In this document: in pieces, positions 1 through 8,718 of the stretch | How the letters are laid out: the number at the start of each line of letters is the position of its first letter | Numbering within the stretch: the stretch's first letter is position 1 | NCBI GenBank assembly: GCA_033807775.1 | Contig: CM066321.1 | Location: forward strand, 236,212,350-236,276,349 | DNA: 64,000 bases | Source: Saussurea involucrata | Taxonomy: Eukaryota > Streptophyta > Magnoliopsida > Asterales > Asteraceae | Direction: 5' to 3' | Translations under genes and position numbers: made by a program | Notes under the pieces: model-generated | What the model was told of the DNA's origin: nothing | Seen by the model: the letters and a program-made list of their open reading frames with translations, nothing else | Databases searched by the model: none

Positions 1-921
1 AGGGTTGAGAAGAGTCAAGAGTGTAGAAAGACGTACCTCATTCACCATTGGTTTGAAGTCGAGTATCTTTGGGCCTACCTGAGAGAGTTTTAGGTCGCCA
101 TCAGTTGGGTAGCTCTCCTTCAGGCCATATTGGAAGATGGCGCTGATGAATCGGGGGTAAGGAACCCATGGAGGTCTGTCAGCGACGGTGTCCACTCTTA
201 GAATTAGTTCATCATAGATAATCGATGCCCAGTCTATGTTGAGACCTTTAAGCAGTGCATATCCCATTGCTTGCTGAGGTTTAGCAGCTTGGTCAGAGGA
301 GCCGCTCTTTGCAGTCATGCAGCTGATTAGATGAGCGAAGATGAAATTCATCTCGCTGGGCATTTTCGATTTCTTGATAATCGTCAGCTTCTTCTCGGCC
401 TTCATGTCTCTGCCGATTTCCCATACATAGCCCATTGCATCGAAAAATGCAATGATGGCTTCCCTGTCTGAGTTTTTCTTGGGGTCAGGAAGGGGAACGA
501 ATGGTTTTTCCTTGGTAGCGATGGGAAGGCTGAGAGCTTTGCGAATAATGGCAGGGGTGATCTTCATGGTGCCATATTCGATATCGCAGAGGATGCAATC
601 GATTGTTTTGGAGGGGTCTTTGGCTGAAGGTAGTTGAGAGTGTCTGGCTGAGTACCAGAATTGTGAGAGCAAAGACTGATGTGCAGGAGGTCTTATGGTC
701 AGGGCTGTGGAGATGCAACAATTCTTTAGGAATTTCACAGCATCATCTAGATGTGTGACTTGCTTTCGAGGAGGAAACTCGAGAAGCGCATAGAGGTTGT
801 TCACCTTAGTCCAATCCAGTTTGTCAAGGGTAAACTTGACTTGAGGAGCCTTGAGGATGTCCACTTCCTCAGAATCAGCGGAGATGTTCTCAGCGGTAGC
901 AGGAATGTCAGACGATGCCAT
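1..921 (-). CDS. Envelope-like accessory ORF of A1, N-terminal 307 codons (3' end off window)
   Basis: The minus-strand frame is open from ATG at 921-919 to the window edge, with no stop in 307 codons. It aligns almost residue for residue with the start of the accessory ORF of A2 at 12953. Shared stretches include the aspartate/valine-rich start, 'LLSQFWYSARH', 'KITPAIIRKAL', 'EMNFIFAHLISCMTAKSG' and 'YPRFISAIFQYGL'. No signal peptide or membrane segment is visible, so a true envelope glycoprotein is unlikely from this part. The start is the first ATG after a conserved splice acceptor. It is better preserved than the A1 gag and pol, which are full of breaks. Biochemical function is unknown. 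Confidence 0.8.
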   Translation of the reverse strand, partial: MASSDIPATAENISADSEEVDILKAPQVKFTLDKLDWTKVNNLYALLEFPPRKQVTHLDDAVKFLKNCCISTALTIRPPAHQSLLSQFWYSARHSQLPSAKDPSKTIDCILCDIEYGTMKITPAIIRKALSLPIATKEKPFVPLPDPKKNSDREAIIAFFDAMGYVWEIGRDMKAEKKLTIIKKSKMPSEMNFIFAHLISCMTAKSGSSDQAAKPQQAMGYALLKGLNIDWASIIYDELILRVDTVADRPPWVPYPRFISAIFQYGLKESYPTDGDLKLSQVGPKILDFKPMVNEVRLSTLLTLLNP

Positions 922-925
922 TTCT

Positions 926-1321
926 CTGTATTATCAGTTTAACCAAAGATGTTAACAAATAAGAATTATCTTAATGTGGAAAGGTTTTCTATTAAGATGG
1001 TTCAAATTTTATCCATTTCATTCAGACGCAAATGTCTTAATGAAGATTAGGGTTTTTCTTGATTTTAAGAAACGAAATGTAAAACCCATTTATTCTTGTT
1101 ATCCAGTTTTCTATGAAGAATTAGATTCTGGAAACGAATGAAGAACAAGTTTAAGATTTTCGCATTTAAACTTGAAGAACAACCATGAAATGGTTGTGTT
1201 CATAAAACCATGAAAGAAAATGATTTCATTTTTAAGAAGTTCTTTTGTTTGATCTTGTTAAAATAAGGAAAAGATCGGAAACAAGTTATACGCATTTGGT
1301 AATAAATAAGAACATATTAAC
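926..1321 (-). other. Putative leader intron upstream of A1 envelope-like ORF
   Basis: On the minus strand a donor AAG|GTTAAT begins at 1321 and an acceptor AATACAG ends at 926, four bases before the ATG. The pair is conserved at the same place in A2 (12561-12948), although the intron body has drifted. The match at both ends in two copies supports a real 5'-UTR intron of about 396 nt. Splicing is inferred, not shown. Confidence 0.55.
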
Positions 1322-1449
1322 CTTGATGTTTGATGAAGAAGATGATGAACAGTTCTTTGAAGTTTTAGAAAGCACAAATGCAACAGTGAATTCTTTCTTG
1401 CAGAGGAAGATGAAGTTCGCGTAACAGAAAAATATAAACAAAGAATTTG

Positions 1450-1607
1450 TTTATATAGAGATTTTAGAAAGAAAAAATCTTGAGCGGGAAAAGATTTTCA
1501 TCATGACACGGACACGTGTTTGCATTTGATTGGAAGTTTGAACGAGACGTGCAAACGTGTGTCAGAAAGAGAAAACGTGCCGGAGTTTATCCGTTGCAAT
1601 GACGTCA
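1450..1607 (-). promoter_or_regulatory. Putative internal promoter of the A1 envelope-like ORF
   Basis: Reading the minus strand, this holds TGACGTCA (1600-1607), a CCAAT box, the G-box CACGTG (1513-1518) and TATATAAA (1450-1457). They occur in the same order and nearly the same spacing as in A2 (12282-12437). The block lies between the pol stop (1917) and the accessory ORF. The segment 1608-1916 is pol 3' noncoding sequence with nothing else recognisable. Confidence 0.6.
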
Positions 1608-1916
1608 CAGCTGTCCTTTCATATTCTTTTAGGATGTCTCTGAGGTTTTGAAAAACTCAGGGACTCTTTTATAAACATGAAGCACTGAATGAAAATATCA
1701 GTGATGGTTTTAAGAATTTTCAAAATATCGCTGTTAAGGAAGAGATATTCAGCGATGCATTTTGTTTTGAAATCTTGCATTTTCATGCGATTGTCAGAGA
1801 GAGAAAACATACCTTGATATCTGCTTTAACCAAGTTTTATTCATAGAGAAGATGATTGAATAGGTTATACGAGTTGATTTTATCCTATCGCTGATCAATG
1901 TGAACCGTTGAGGATT

Positions 1917-4900
1917 TTACCCTTCAATGTTCAGCATTCCAAGCTCGCTGATGAGAAAGTTGAATCTTGTCTCATCAAGAGGTTTGGTAAATAAATCAGC
2001 TAACTGATAATCAGTTGGGATAAAATGAAGTTCTATATCACCATTCATCACATGATCTCTGATAAAATGATATCTGATTTCTATGTGTTTGGTCTTTGAA
2101 TGTAGTACTGGATTGTTTGCTATAGCGATGGCACTTGTGTTGTCGCAATAGATTGGAATTTTGGAGAGCTGAAGATCATAGTCTAGTAGCTGATTTCTCA
2201 TCCACAAGACTTGAGAACAACAGCTTCCAGCAGCTACATATTCAGCTTCAGCTGTGGAAGTGGACACTGAATTTTGCTTTTTACTAGTCCAACTTACCAG
2301 CTTTCCACCCAGGAGCTGACATCCTCCTGTGGTGCTTTTCCTATCCATTTTGCAACCTGCAAAATCACTATCTGAATAGGCGGTTAGATCGAATCCTGAA
2401 TCTTTGGGCTACCAAAGACCTAGGTTCGCTGTACCCTTAAGGTATCGAAAGATTCGCTTTACAGCTTTCATATGAGATAGCATAGGTTCAGCTTGATATC
2501 GTGCACACAAACATGTTGCATACATAATATCGGGTCAGCTAGCTGTAAGATACAAGAGGGAGTCGATCATCCCACGGTACAGCGTGACATTAACAGGTAT
2601 TCCCTTTGAATCCTTGTCAAGTGTCAGCGGTGGTGCCATAGGGGTTTTCATAGCTGAACTATGAGTTAAATCAAATTTCTTCAGCATATCTTTAACATAC
2701 TTTCCCTGATTGATAAAAGTTCCTTTTTCAATTTGCTTAATCTGAAGACCAAGGAAATATGTTAGTTCACCCATCATGCTCATTTTATACTCATCTTTCA
2801 TTCTATCCGCGAAAAGAGTACAAAGCTCAGGGTTAGTAGAACCAAATATAATGTCATCAACATATATTTGAACTAGAATGATATGACCTTTCACTTTTCA
2901 AAAAAAAAAGTTTTGTCAATCTTACCTCGCTCAAATTTTTCAATTTGGAGATAAGTAGAAAGAGCGTCATACCATGCACGAGGAGCTTGCTTCAAGCCAT
3001 AAAGTGCCTTATCCAGTTTATAAACATAATATGGACGCTTAGAATCTGAGAATCCTGGATGTTGTTCCACATACACTTCTTCATTCAGCTTTCCATTCAG
3101 AAACGCTGACTTAACATCCATCTGATGTACTTTGAAGTTTTTGTGTACAGCATATCCTAAGAATAGATGAATAGATTCAAGTCTTGCTACTGGAGCAAAT
3201 GTTTCGTCATAATCTATACCTTCCTCTTGTCTGTATCCCTGAGTAACAAGACGATCTTTGTTGCGGGTTACAGTACCATGTTCGTCCAACTTGTTTCGAT
3301 AGACCCATTTAGTGCCTATTACTGTTTTATCAGTTGGTCTCCGAACAAGTTTCCAAACTTTGTTTCTTTCGAATTCAGTCAGCTCTTCTTGCATTGCGCT
3401 GACCCAGTTTGGATCTTTGAGGGCATCATCTATTTTCTTTGGTTCAGTTAGAGAAATAAAGTTAACAAATAAACAAATATTACCTGCACTTCGTCGAGTC
3501 TGAACACCAGCGTTTGGATCACCAAGAATTTGATCAATTGGGTGATTTATGGTCCATCGCTGAGCCGGAGCATAAGTCGCTGACTCATCTTGAACTGGAG
3601 GAGCTGAAGATGAGGCTTCAGCTACTTCTGGAGTTTCAGTTAAGAGAGGAATACTTGCATTTGTCATTTCATTTACTGATTGCTGAGAGATAGATTGAAT
3701 GTCTGAGGCATTTGGTTCAGCGGTAGGTATAGTGTTTATAGGAACATCTGAGACCCATGATGTTTCAGCTTCACTATTCTGCATGTTTGGAATGATAGGA
3801 CTATCATCTTCTACTGGATGAGCATGAGGAGTGGGAATACCTTCTGAATCACCAAGATGAGAAAACATCCATTGATTCAATTCTTCAGTATCAGCAGACG
3901 GTTTAGAGTTCGCTGAACGGGATTCGTCAAACGTGACGTGAATAGTTTCTTCTACAGTTTGTCTTCTACGATTGAAGACTCTGAAGGCTTTGGAAACTGA
4001 GGAGTATCCAAGAAAGATTCCATCATCATCCTTGGGATCAAACTTTCCAAGAGCATCTCTGTTGTTCAGTATGAAACACTGACATCCAAAGATGTGAAGA
4101 AAGCTGATTGAAGGCTTTCTCTCATGAAAGAGTTCATAGGCTGTCTTTTTGAATCTTTTTACTATCAGCGACCTGTTTTGCGTAAAACAAGCAGTGTTGA
4201 CAGCTTCTGCCCAAAACTGAGTAGGCAGGTGAGAATCGCTGAGCATTGAATGTGCAGCTTCAATAATTGTTCTATTTCTTCTTTCAGCGACTCCATTTTG
4301 TTGCGGTGTTCTCACTGAAGAGAAGTTGTGAGAAATACCCTTACTCTCAAGGAAGGAATCAAGAGAACTGTTTTTGAATTCAGTCCCATGATCACTCCTT
4401 ATTGAGCGAACGGTCAGATTGTTTAGGGTTTCCATCTTCCGAACAAAGGTGATGAGTTCTTCAGGGGTGTCACTCTTAGAACGGAGAAACATTACCCAAG
4501 TGAAGCGAGAGAATTCATCAACTATGACCAGCGTATATTTCTTTCCAGCGATGGATTGTTTGTTAACAGGGCCAAACAAATCCATATGGAGTAGTTGTAG
4601 AGGAGATGACACTGAAGAAACTTGCTTAGATTTAAAGCTTGCTTTGTTGAGTCCATGTTTATAACATAAACATTTTCCAAACGATAACCGCTGAGAGCTA
4701 TCTTCTCCTTTTTGTCAGCGACAAAGCAGGATTCCTTGGTAAAGATTACTTTGTTATCCATGTCGCAAAGTTGACTGATGCTTAGAAGATTATGCTTCAG
4801 CCTTCAACATATGCGACTCTTCTAAAGGAGGTTGTACCATTTGAAAGTACACCATACCCTCGGGTGTGTCCTTTTCCATTTCCACCGAAAGTTACAGAGG

Positions 4901-5012
4901 GACCCTTCTCTTCCTTGTATTCAACAAGCAGGCTTTTCTTTCCAGTCATGTGTCTAGAGCATCCGCTATCGAGATACCAGATACCCTTCTTAACCTGCAA
5001 TACAAAGGAAGA
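1917..5012 (-). pseudogene. pol: pol of A1 (protease, integrase, reverse transcriptase, RNase H), broken
   Basis: This is a Ty1/copia polyprotein on the minus strand. The protease motif 'WYLDSGCSRHMTG' (about 4980) is intact, unlike in A2. Next come the integrase core ('HMDLFGPV', 'TPQQNGVAERRNRT'), the RT with 'YVDDIIFG' (about 2850) and RNase H ('SDSDFAGCKMDRKSTTGGC', 'STAEAEYVAAGS') ending at 1917. Breaks, seen by comparison with A2: one G lost near 4798; a 190-bp deletion near 4650 removing the zinc-binding pre-integrase HHCC segment; a frameshift in a T/A run near 2890-2900; an Arg-to-TGA stop at about 2535; and a Tyr-to-TAG stop near 2410. No functional polyprotein can be made. Confidence 0.9.
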
Positions 5013-5201
5013 TTAGTTTTTCTTGGGTACCCACTTGACCATGTATACACATTTGTCAGTGGAAGTAGTTGGAATGGAAGATTCAGCAGTCTTCGCAGCA
5101 TTTGAAGATTCAGCTTTGTCTTTCTTCACTTTGGTTAATTTCTTAACTTCAGTGGTAGGATTCACCTTGACCTGATTTGCACCAGGGTTGGTCTTCTTTG
5201 C
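5013..5201 (-). pseudogene. gag: gag C-terminal tail of A1 (cut off by insertion of A2)
   Basis: These are the last 63 or so codons of the A1 gag, ending in TAA at 5013-5015. They are lysine-rich and end in the same 'VPKxN' tail as the A2 gag. The upstream part of the gene resumes at 18259 on the other side of A2. The break falls exactly at the TTTGC target duplication. As in A2, the stop is followed in the same frame by the start of pol. Confidence 0.85.
5197..5201. repeat. Target-site duplication of A2, left copy (TTTGC)
   Basis: TTTGC immediately precedes the TG of the left LTR and is repeated exactly at 18259-18263 after the CA of the right LTR. This proves a single integration of A2 into A1 gag. 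Confidence 0.92.
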
Positions 5202-5823
5202 TGTTGATCCAAACCCTCGGTGATTTGATAATGACCCTATCTTAAATACTTAGTGAAAATTGTAAGTAAACAATATGTATCAGAGTTTCACTATCGCTGA
5301 TAAGTACTAAGATCTTACAGTACTGCTGATAGGAACTCTCGCTCTTTTAGATTAAACATTCAGCGAACACTGTTCACCATATCGCTGAGTCTGTTCAGTC
5401 CTTATGGTGATCGCTGATAAATTAGTTGTTTACTTATGATCCCTGAAGACAAGATTCACGTCAACAAAGGTTCTACGCTGAAGTCGAAGATCAAGCTCAA
5501 AGAACCAGCGACAAGTCTCCTAATGAACTGATGCGGATCAGCGAAGACTCAGATTTGTCCACTCAACGTGAAGTATCAAGTACAAGACTTTAGCTATCGC
5601 TGAACTTTATCATTCGCTGAATAGTAAATCATAATCGCTGAAGCAACGAAAACTGATCATGAAGTCCTCCGTACAAAGTACTTTTGTCTTAACCTCCCTT
5701 GCACGCCACCGTACGAAATGTCAGAAAAGAACCTCTGAAAATCTGAAATCGTACAACCACTCTAATACTACACTATTCATTCATGCGGCTACTAAGGTTG
5801 TCAACAAAGGTCAATGACATGCA

Positions 5824-5888
5824 ACCAATCCGCTGATGACACGTGTAAAGTGTATACTGAATTGCATTAAATGCATGCAGTATATAAA
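5824..5888 (+). promoter_or_regulatory. LTR core promoter of A2 (CCAAT, CACGTG, TATATAAA)
   Basis: A CCAAT box near 5824, the G-box CACGTG at 5840-5845 and TATATAAA at 5881-5888 fit a plant polymerase II promoter. Transcription would start near 5912. The polyadenylation signal AATAAA at 6079-6084 would end R near 6105, leaving the C run in U5. Confidence 0.65.
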
Positions 5889-6120
5889 GAGATGAACTCA
5901 CTTCATTTGAAGTAACTTGCTAACTCTGGACAAGTTCAAATCTCTCTTAAGATAGGATTTTATTAGTAATTTCCTCATCTTTCCTAGTGCAAGAAAGCTT
6001 AGTGTTCCAACTTGTTTAGATTTAGGTTTATCCTTAATCTTGTTTCCGCAACAAGCTGTAAATTGTTAATGATTTATCAATAAACAATTTAGAAAAGTAA
6101 AATAGTGTGTTTGTATTCAA

Positions 6121-6137
6121 CCCCCCCCCCCCCCCCC
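6121..6137 (+). repeat. Poly(C) tract of 17 in U5 of A2 5' LTR
   Basis: A pure C run lies about 35 bp before the LTR end. The same site is C21 in the 3' LTR (18203-18223) and about 20 long (as G) in the A1 LTR near 20607-20626. It is therefore a stable family character rather than a chance run. Confidence 0.9.
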
Positions 6138-6174
6138 TTCTACAAACTTGTATAGGCCTTTCGGGACCAACAAG

Positions 6175-6186
6175 TGGTATCAGAGC
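6175..6186 (+). other. Primer-binding site, initiator tRNA-Met
   Basis: TGGTATCAGAGC starts two bases after the LTR and is complementary to the 3' end of plant initiator tRNA-Met. The leader 6187-6252 has no other feature. Confidence 0.93.
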
Positions 6187-6252
6187 AGATTTGTTTAATC
6201 TCATAAACAAGATCTAATCTAAGATATTTATCTTCCTAGCTATTATCTGAAA

Positions 6253-8655
6253 ATGGCCAACACAAACACTCACTATATAGACAATGGTTCTCTTGCAAAA
6301 CCCCCTAGATTTTCCAGAGATAACTTCAACTTATGGAAAAATAGGATGACACTCTTCTTAGAAGGTGTAGACCCTACTATACCTTACTATCTTGAAAACG
6401 GCCCACACATCCCTGTAACAATTGATCCTGCGGTTCCAGCCACTGCAACTAGAGCTGCTATTCCAGAAAGGCTGATTCCAAAGGAAATCCATCATTGGAC
6501 CGATGAAGACAAGAAGAAAGTGGCTATAGATACAAAAGCCAGATCCATACTATCCATGGCCCTTCCTGACGAAGTCTACCATTCCGTCATGAACCTGAAA
6601 TCCTCAAAAGCCATGTGGGACACAATATGTGTTCAGTATGAAGGAACGTCTGAAGTCCAGGATTCAAGAAAGATCAACCTGGTAAGACAATACGAAAGCT
6701 TCATTTCTGGTAAGAATGAAACTCTCTCTGAAGTTCATCAACGTTTTAATTGCTTAATTATAGATCTAAAAACGGTTGGTAAGGAATATTCTAACTTTGA
6801 AGTGCTGACAAAGTTTTTAGAATGTTTACCTGAAAGCTGGGACAATTATTCCATGTGTCTCAAGCTGTCAAAAGATCTAAGATCAATGACACTTGCTACC
6901 TTATATGGCACATTGCTGAATCATGAGCAATCTAGCCATCTTAAGAAGAATCTTGTAAAAGATTCCAAAAGCACCCATGTTGCTTTAATCTCAGAGGAAC
7001 CTTCTACTCAGCGACCCGTGGTCACTATCACTGAGTTAGAAAGTAACTCTGAAAGGTCATCAGATTCTAATTCTTCAGATGATGATGAATCCTTGGCTCT
7101 CCTAACTAAAAAGTTCAGGAGATTCGCCAAGAAGAAAATGTTTAGAAAGAACAAAACTCTTTCTGTCGCTGACAAGCCTAAGTCATCAGCTTTTGTTGAT
7201 AAGGCTACTGCTACTTGTTTCAACTGCGAAAAGACAGGTCATTTCGCTAACGAGTGCAGGTCAAAGAAAATCATGAGACCTTCAGCTTTTACAAAGAAAT
7301 CCTTTGTTCCAAGGAATAAAGACGACAAATACTCAAAGCTGAAGGAGAAGTATGCAAAGCTAAAAAGCTTTAAGAAGAAAGGAAAAGGCCTGATGGCTGA
7401 CTATGATTGGGCTGCTTCTGATGAAGAAACCTCATCATCTGATTCTGAAGATGATGAAGCAAATCAATGTCTCATGGCCAAGATTGAAGAAGAGGAAGAA
7501 AGTTCAGACATTCCCTCCACTTCAACATCTGCCATTCAGGTATCACCTTCCTTCTTTACCAATATTGTAAATATTGATGAAGCTGATAGTCTCCGTAAAA
7601 TCGAACTGCTGACTAGAAGTTTATACGAAGCCATGAACGGCAAAGCTGTGGTTGAAAACCAAAATCTTGATCTCGCTGAAAAGCTTAAAAACTGCCACCT
7701 TCAAATAGAAAAGCTTTCTAAATTTGAAGAAGATTTTAAAGATCAAGTCCATTTAAATCAGCTAGTCAAAATCGAACGAGCGGAAGCTATCGCTGCATTA
7801 AAAGCTGAACAAGCTACTGTTGAAGGATGGTGTAATTCTTCAACAAAGATCACTGAGATAATTAAGGCTCAGATTCCTCTGAGTGATAAACGTGGTCTGG
7901 GTTATAAATATGATACTCCAATACCAACCACTGAACGTTCAATGCTTAAATTTGGAACGTTCGTATCCTCAATAGTTGACACTTCTTCATCTCAGTACTC
8001 CTCGTCGGTTACACCAATCCCTGAGGAAACTCCTACCTCAAAAGGTAAGGAGAAAATGGTTTATTCAAAACCTACCTCTGTCTCTAAAGACAAAGGTAAA
8101 GGAATTGTTATTTATCAAAATCCTCAAAAGGGTACATTAGTACCTAAGCTGAATGCTTCTAAAGCCTTAGTGATTCATTCATCTGGTTCTAGAAATCAGA
8201 CCTCTGGATCAGTTCAGCGACCTACTCCTAGACTCAGAGTAGATGTCCTTGGTAAGAAATCTGAAGAACTGAATGTTCGTCCTATTTCAAAAACCAATAG
8301 TGTACTTGGTGCTGGCACTTCTAATTCCAAATTAAAAGCTCAGCACTCAAGTGGTCCTAGAACTAATTTTAGTTATAGGAAATGTTATCACTGTGGACTT
8401 ACCGATCATATTGCAAGTAAGTGTCCCACAGCCACCAAAGCTGATAAGATAGCTAAGGTGAAGATAGCACCCAAGAAGACCAAACCAGTTGCAATTCAGG
8501 TCAAGGTGACTCCTACCTCTGAGGTCAAGAAATTGACCAAAGTGAAGAAAGACAAAGCTGAATCTTCAAATGCTGCGAAGACTGCTGAACCCATTCCAAC
8601 CTCTTCCACTGACAAACGCGTATACATGGCGAAGTGGGTACCCAAGCAAAACTAA
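6253..8655 (+). CDS. gag: gag polyprotein of A2, intact (800 aa)
   Basis: This is the structural capsid/nucleocapsid protein that packages the element RNA. The first 230 or so residues are a copia-type gag core, with the conserved 'KAMWDTICVQYEG', 'LSEVHQRFNCLI' and 'FLECLPESWDNY' motifs. A CCHC zinc knuckle sits at residues 322-335 (C-X2-C-X4-H-X4-C). A charged, partly coiled-coil region follows (about 470-530), then a Ser/Lys-rich tail, and a second CCHC knuckle at 711-724, nearly 390 residues after the first. At 800 aa it is much longer than ordinary copia gags, as in SIRE elements. The start is the first ATG after the PBS and is shared with A1. It ends in TAA, after which pol continues in the same frame. 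Confidence 0.93.
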   Translation: MANTNTHYIDNGSLAKPPRFSRDNFNLWKNRMTLFLEGVDPTIPYYLENGPHIPVTIDPAVPATATRAAIPERLIPKEIHHWTDEDKKKVAIDTKARSILSMALPDEVYHSVMNLKSSKAMWDTICVQYEGTSEVQDSRKINLVRQYESFISGKNETLSEVHQRFNCLIIDLKTVGKEYSNFEVLTKFLECLPESWDNYSMCLKLSKDLRSMTLATLYGTLLNHEQSSHLKKNLVKDSKSTHVALISEEPSTQRPVVTITELESNSERSSDSNSSDDDESLALLTKKFRRFAKKKMFRKNKTLSVADKPKSSAFVDKATATCFNCEKTGHFANECRSKKIMRPSAFTKKSFVPRNKDDKYSKLKEKYAKLKSFKKKGKGLMADYDWAASDEETSSSDSEDDEANQCLMAKIEEEEESSDIPSTSTSAIQVSPSFFTNIVNIDEADSLRKIELLTRSLYEAMNGKAVVENQNLDLAEKLKNCHLQIEKLSKFEEDFKDQVHLNQLVKIERAEAIAALKAEQATVEGWCNSSTKITEIIKAQIPLSDKRGLGYKYDTPIPTTERSMLKFGTFVSSIVDTSSSQYSSSVTPIPEETPTSKGKEKMVYSKPTSVSKDKGKGIVIYQNPQKGTLVPKLNASKALVIHSSGSRNQTSGSVQRPTPRLRVDVLGKKSEELNVRPISKTNSVLGAGTSNSKLKAQHSSGPRTNFSYRKCYHCGLTDHIASKCPTATKADKIAKVKIAPKKTKPVAIQVKVTPTSEVKKLTKVKKDKAESSNAAKTAEPIPTSSTDKRVYMAKWVPKQN

Positions 8656-8673
8656 TCTTCCTTTGTATTGCAG
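8652..8673 (+). promoter_or_regulatory. Splice-acceptor-like gag/pol boundary (branch point CTAAT, Y-tract, TTGCAG)
   Basis: The gag stop TAA (8653-8655) is embedded in CTAAT, a plant branch-point consensus. A pyrimidine-rich stretch and TTGCAG ending at 8673 follow. The arrangement is identical in A1 (minus strand, about 4996-5016). Pol follows in the same frame as gag and its first in-frame ATG lies inside the protease motif. Some mechanism (splicing or stop suppression) must therefore join gag to pol. Splicing is my inference. Confidence 0.45.
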
Positions 8674-8718
8674 GTTAAGAAGGGTATCTGATATCTCGAT
8701 AGCGGATGCTCTAGACAC

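Larger units (their letters stand above)
5202..6172 (+). repeat. 5' LTR of A2 (971 bp)
   Basis: It starts TGTTGATCC and ends GGGACCAACA, with the PBS two bases downstream. It contains a CCAAT box, a G-box, TATATAAA (5881), AATAAA (6079) and a run of 17 C close to the 3' end. The hexamer CGCTGA/TCAGCG occurs ten times by my count. Confidence 0.95.

Noticed and set aside
6175..6186. Possible tRNA genes at TGGTATCAGAGC sites (also 20559, 28850, 37203)
   Set aside because: Only the 12-nt primer-binding complement is present, with no cloverleaf around it.
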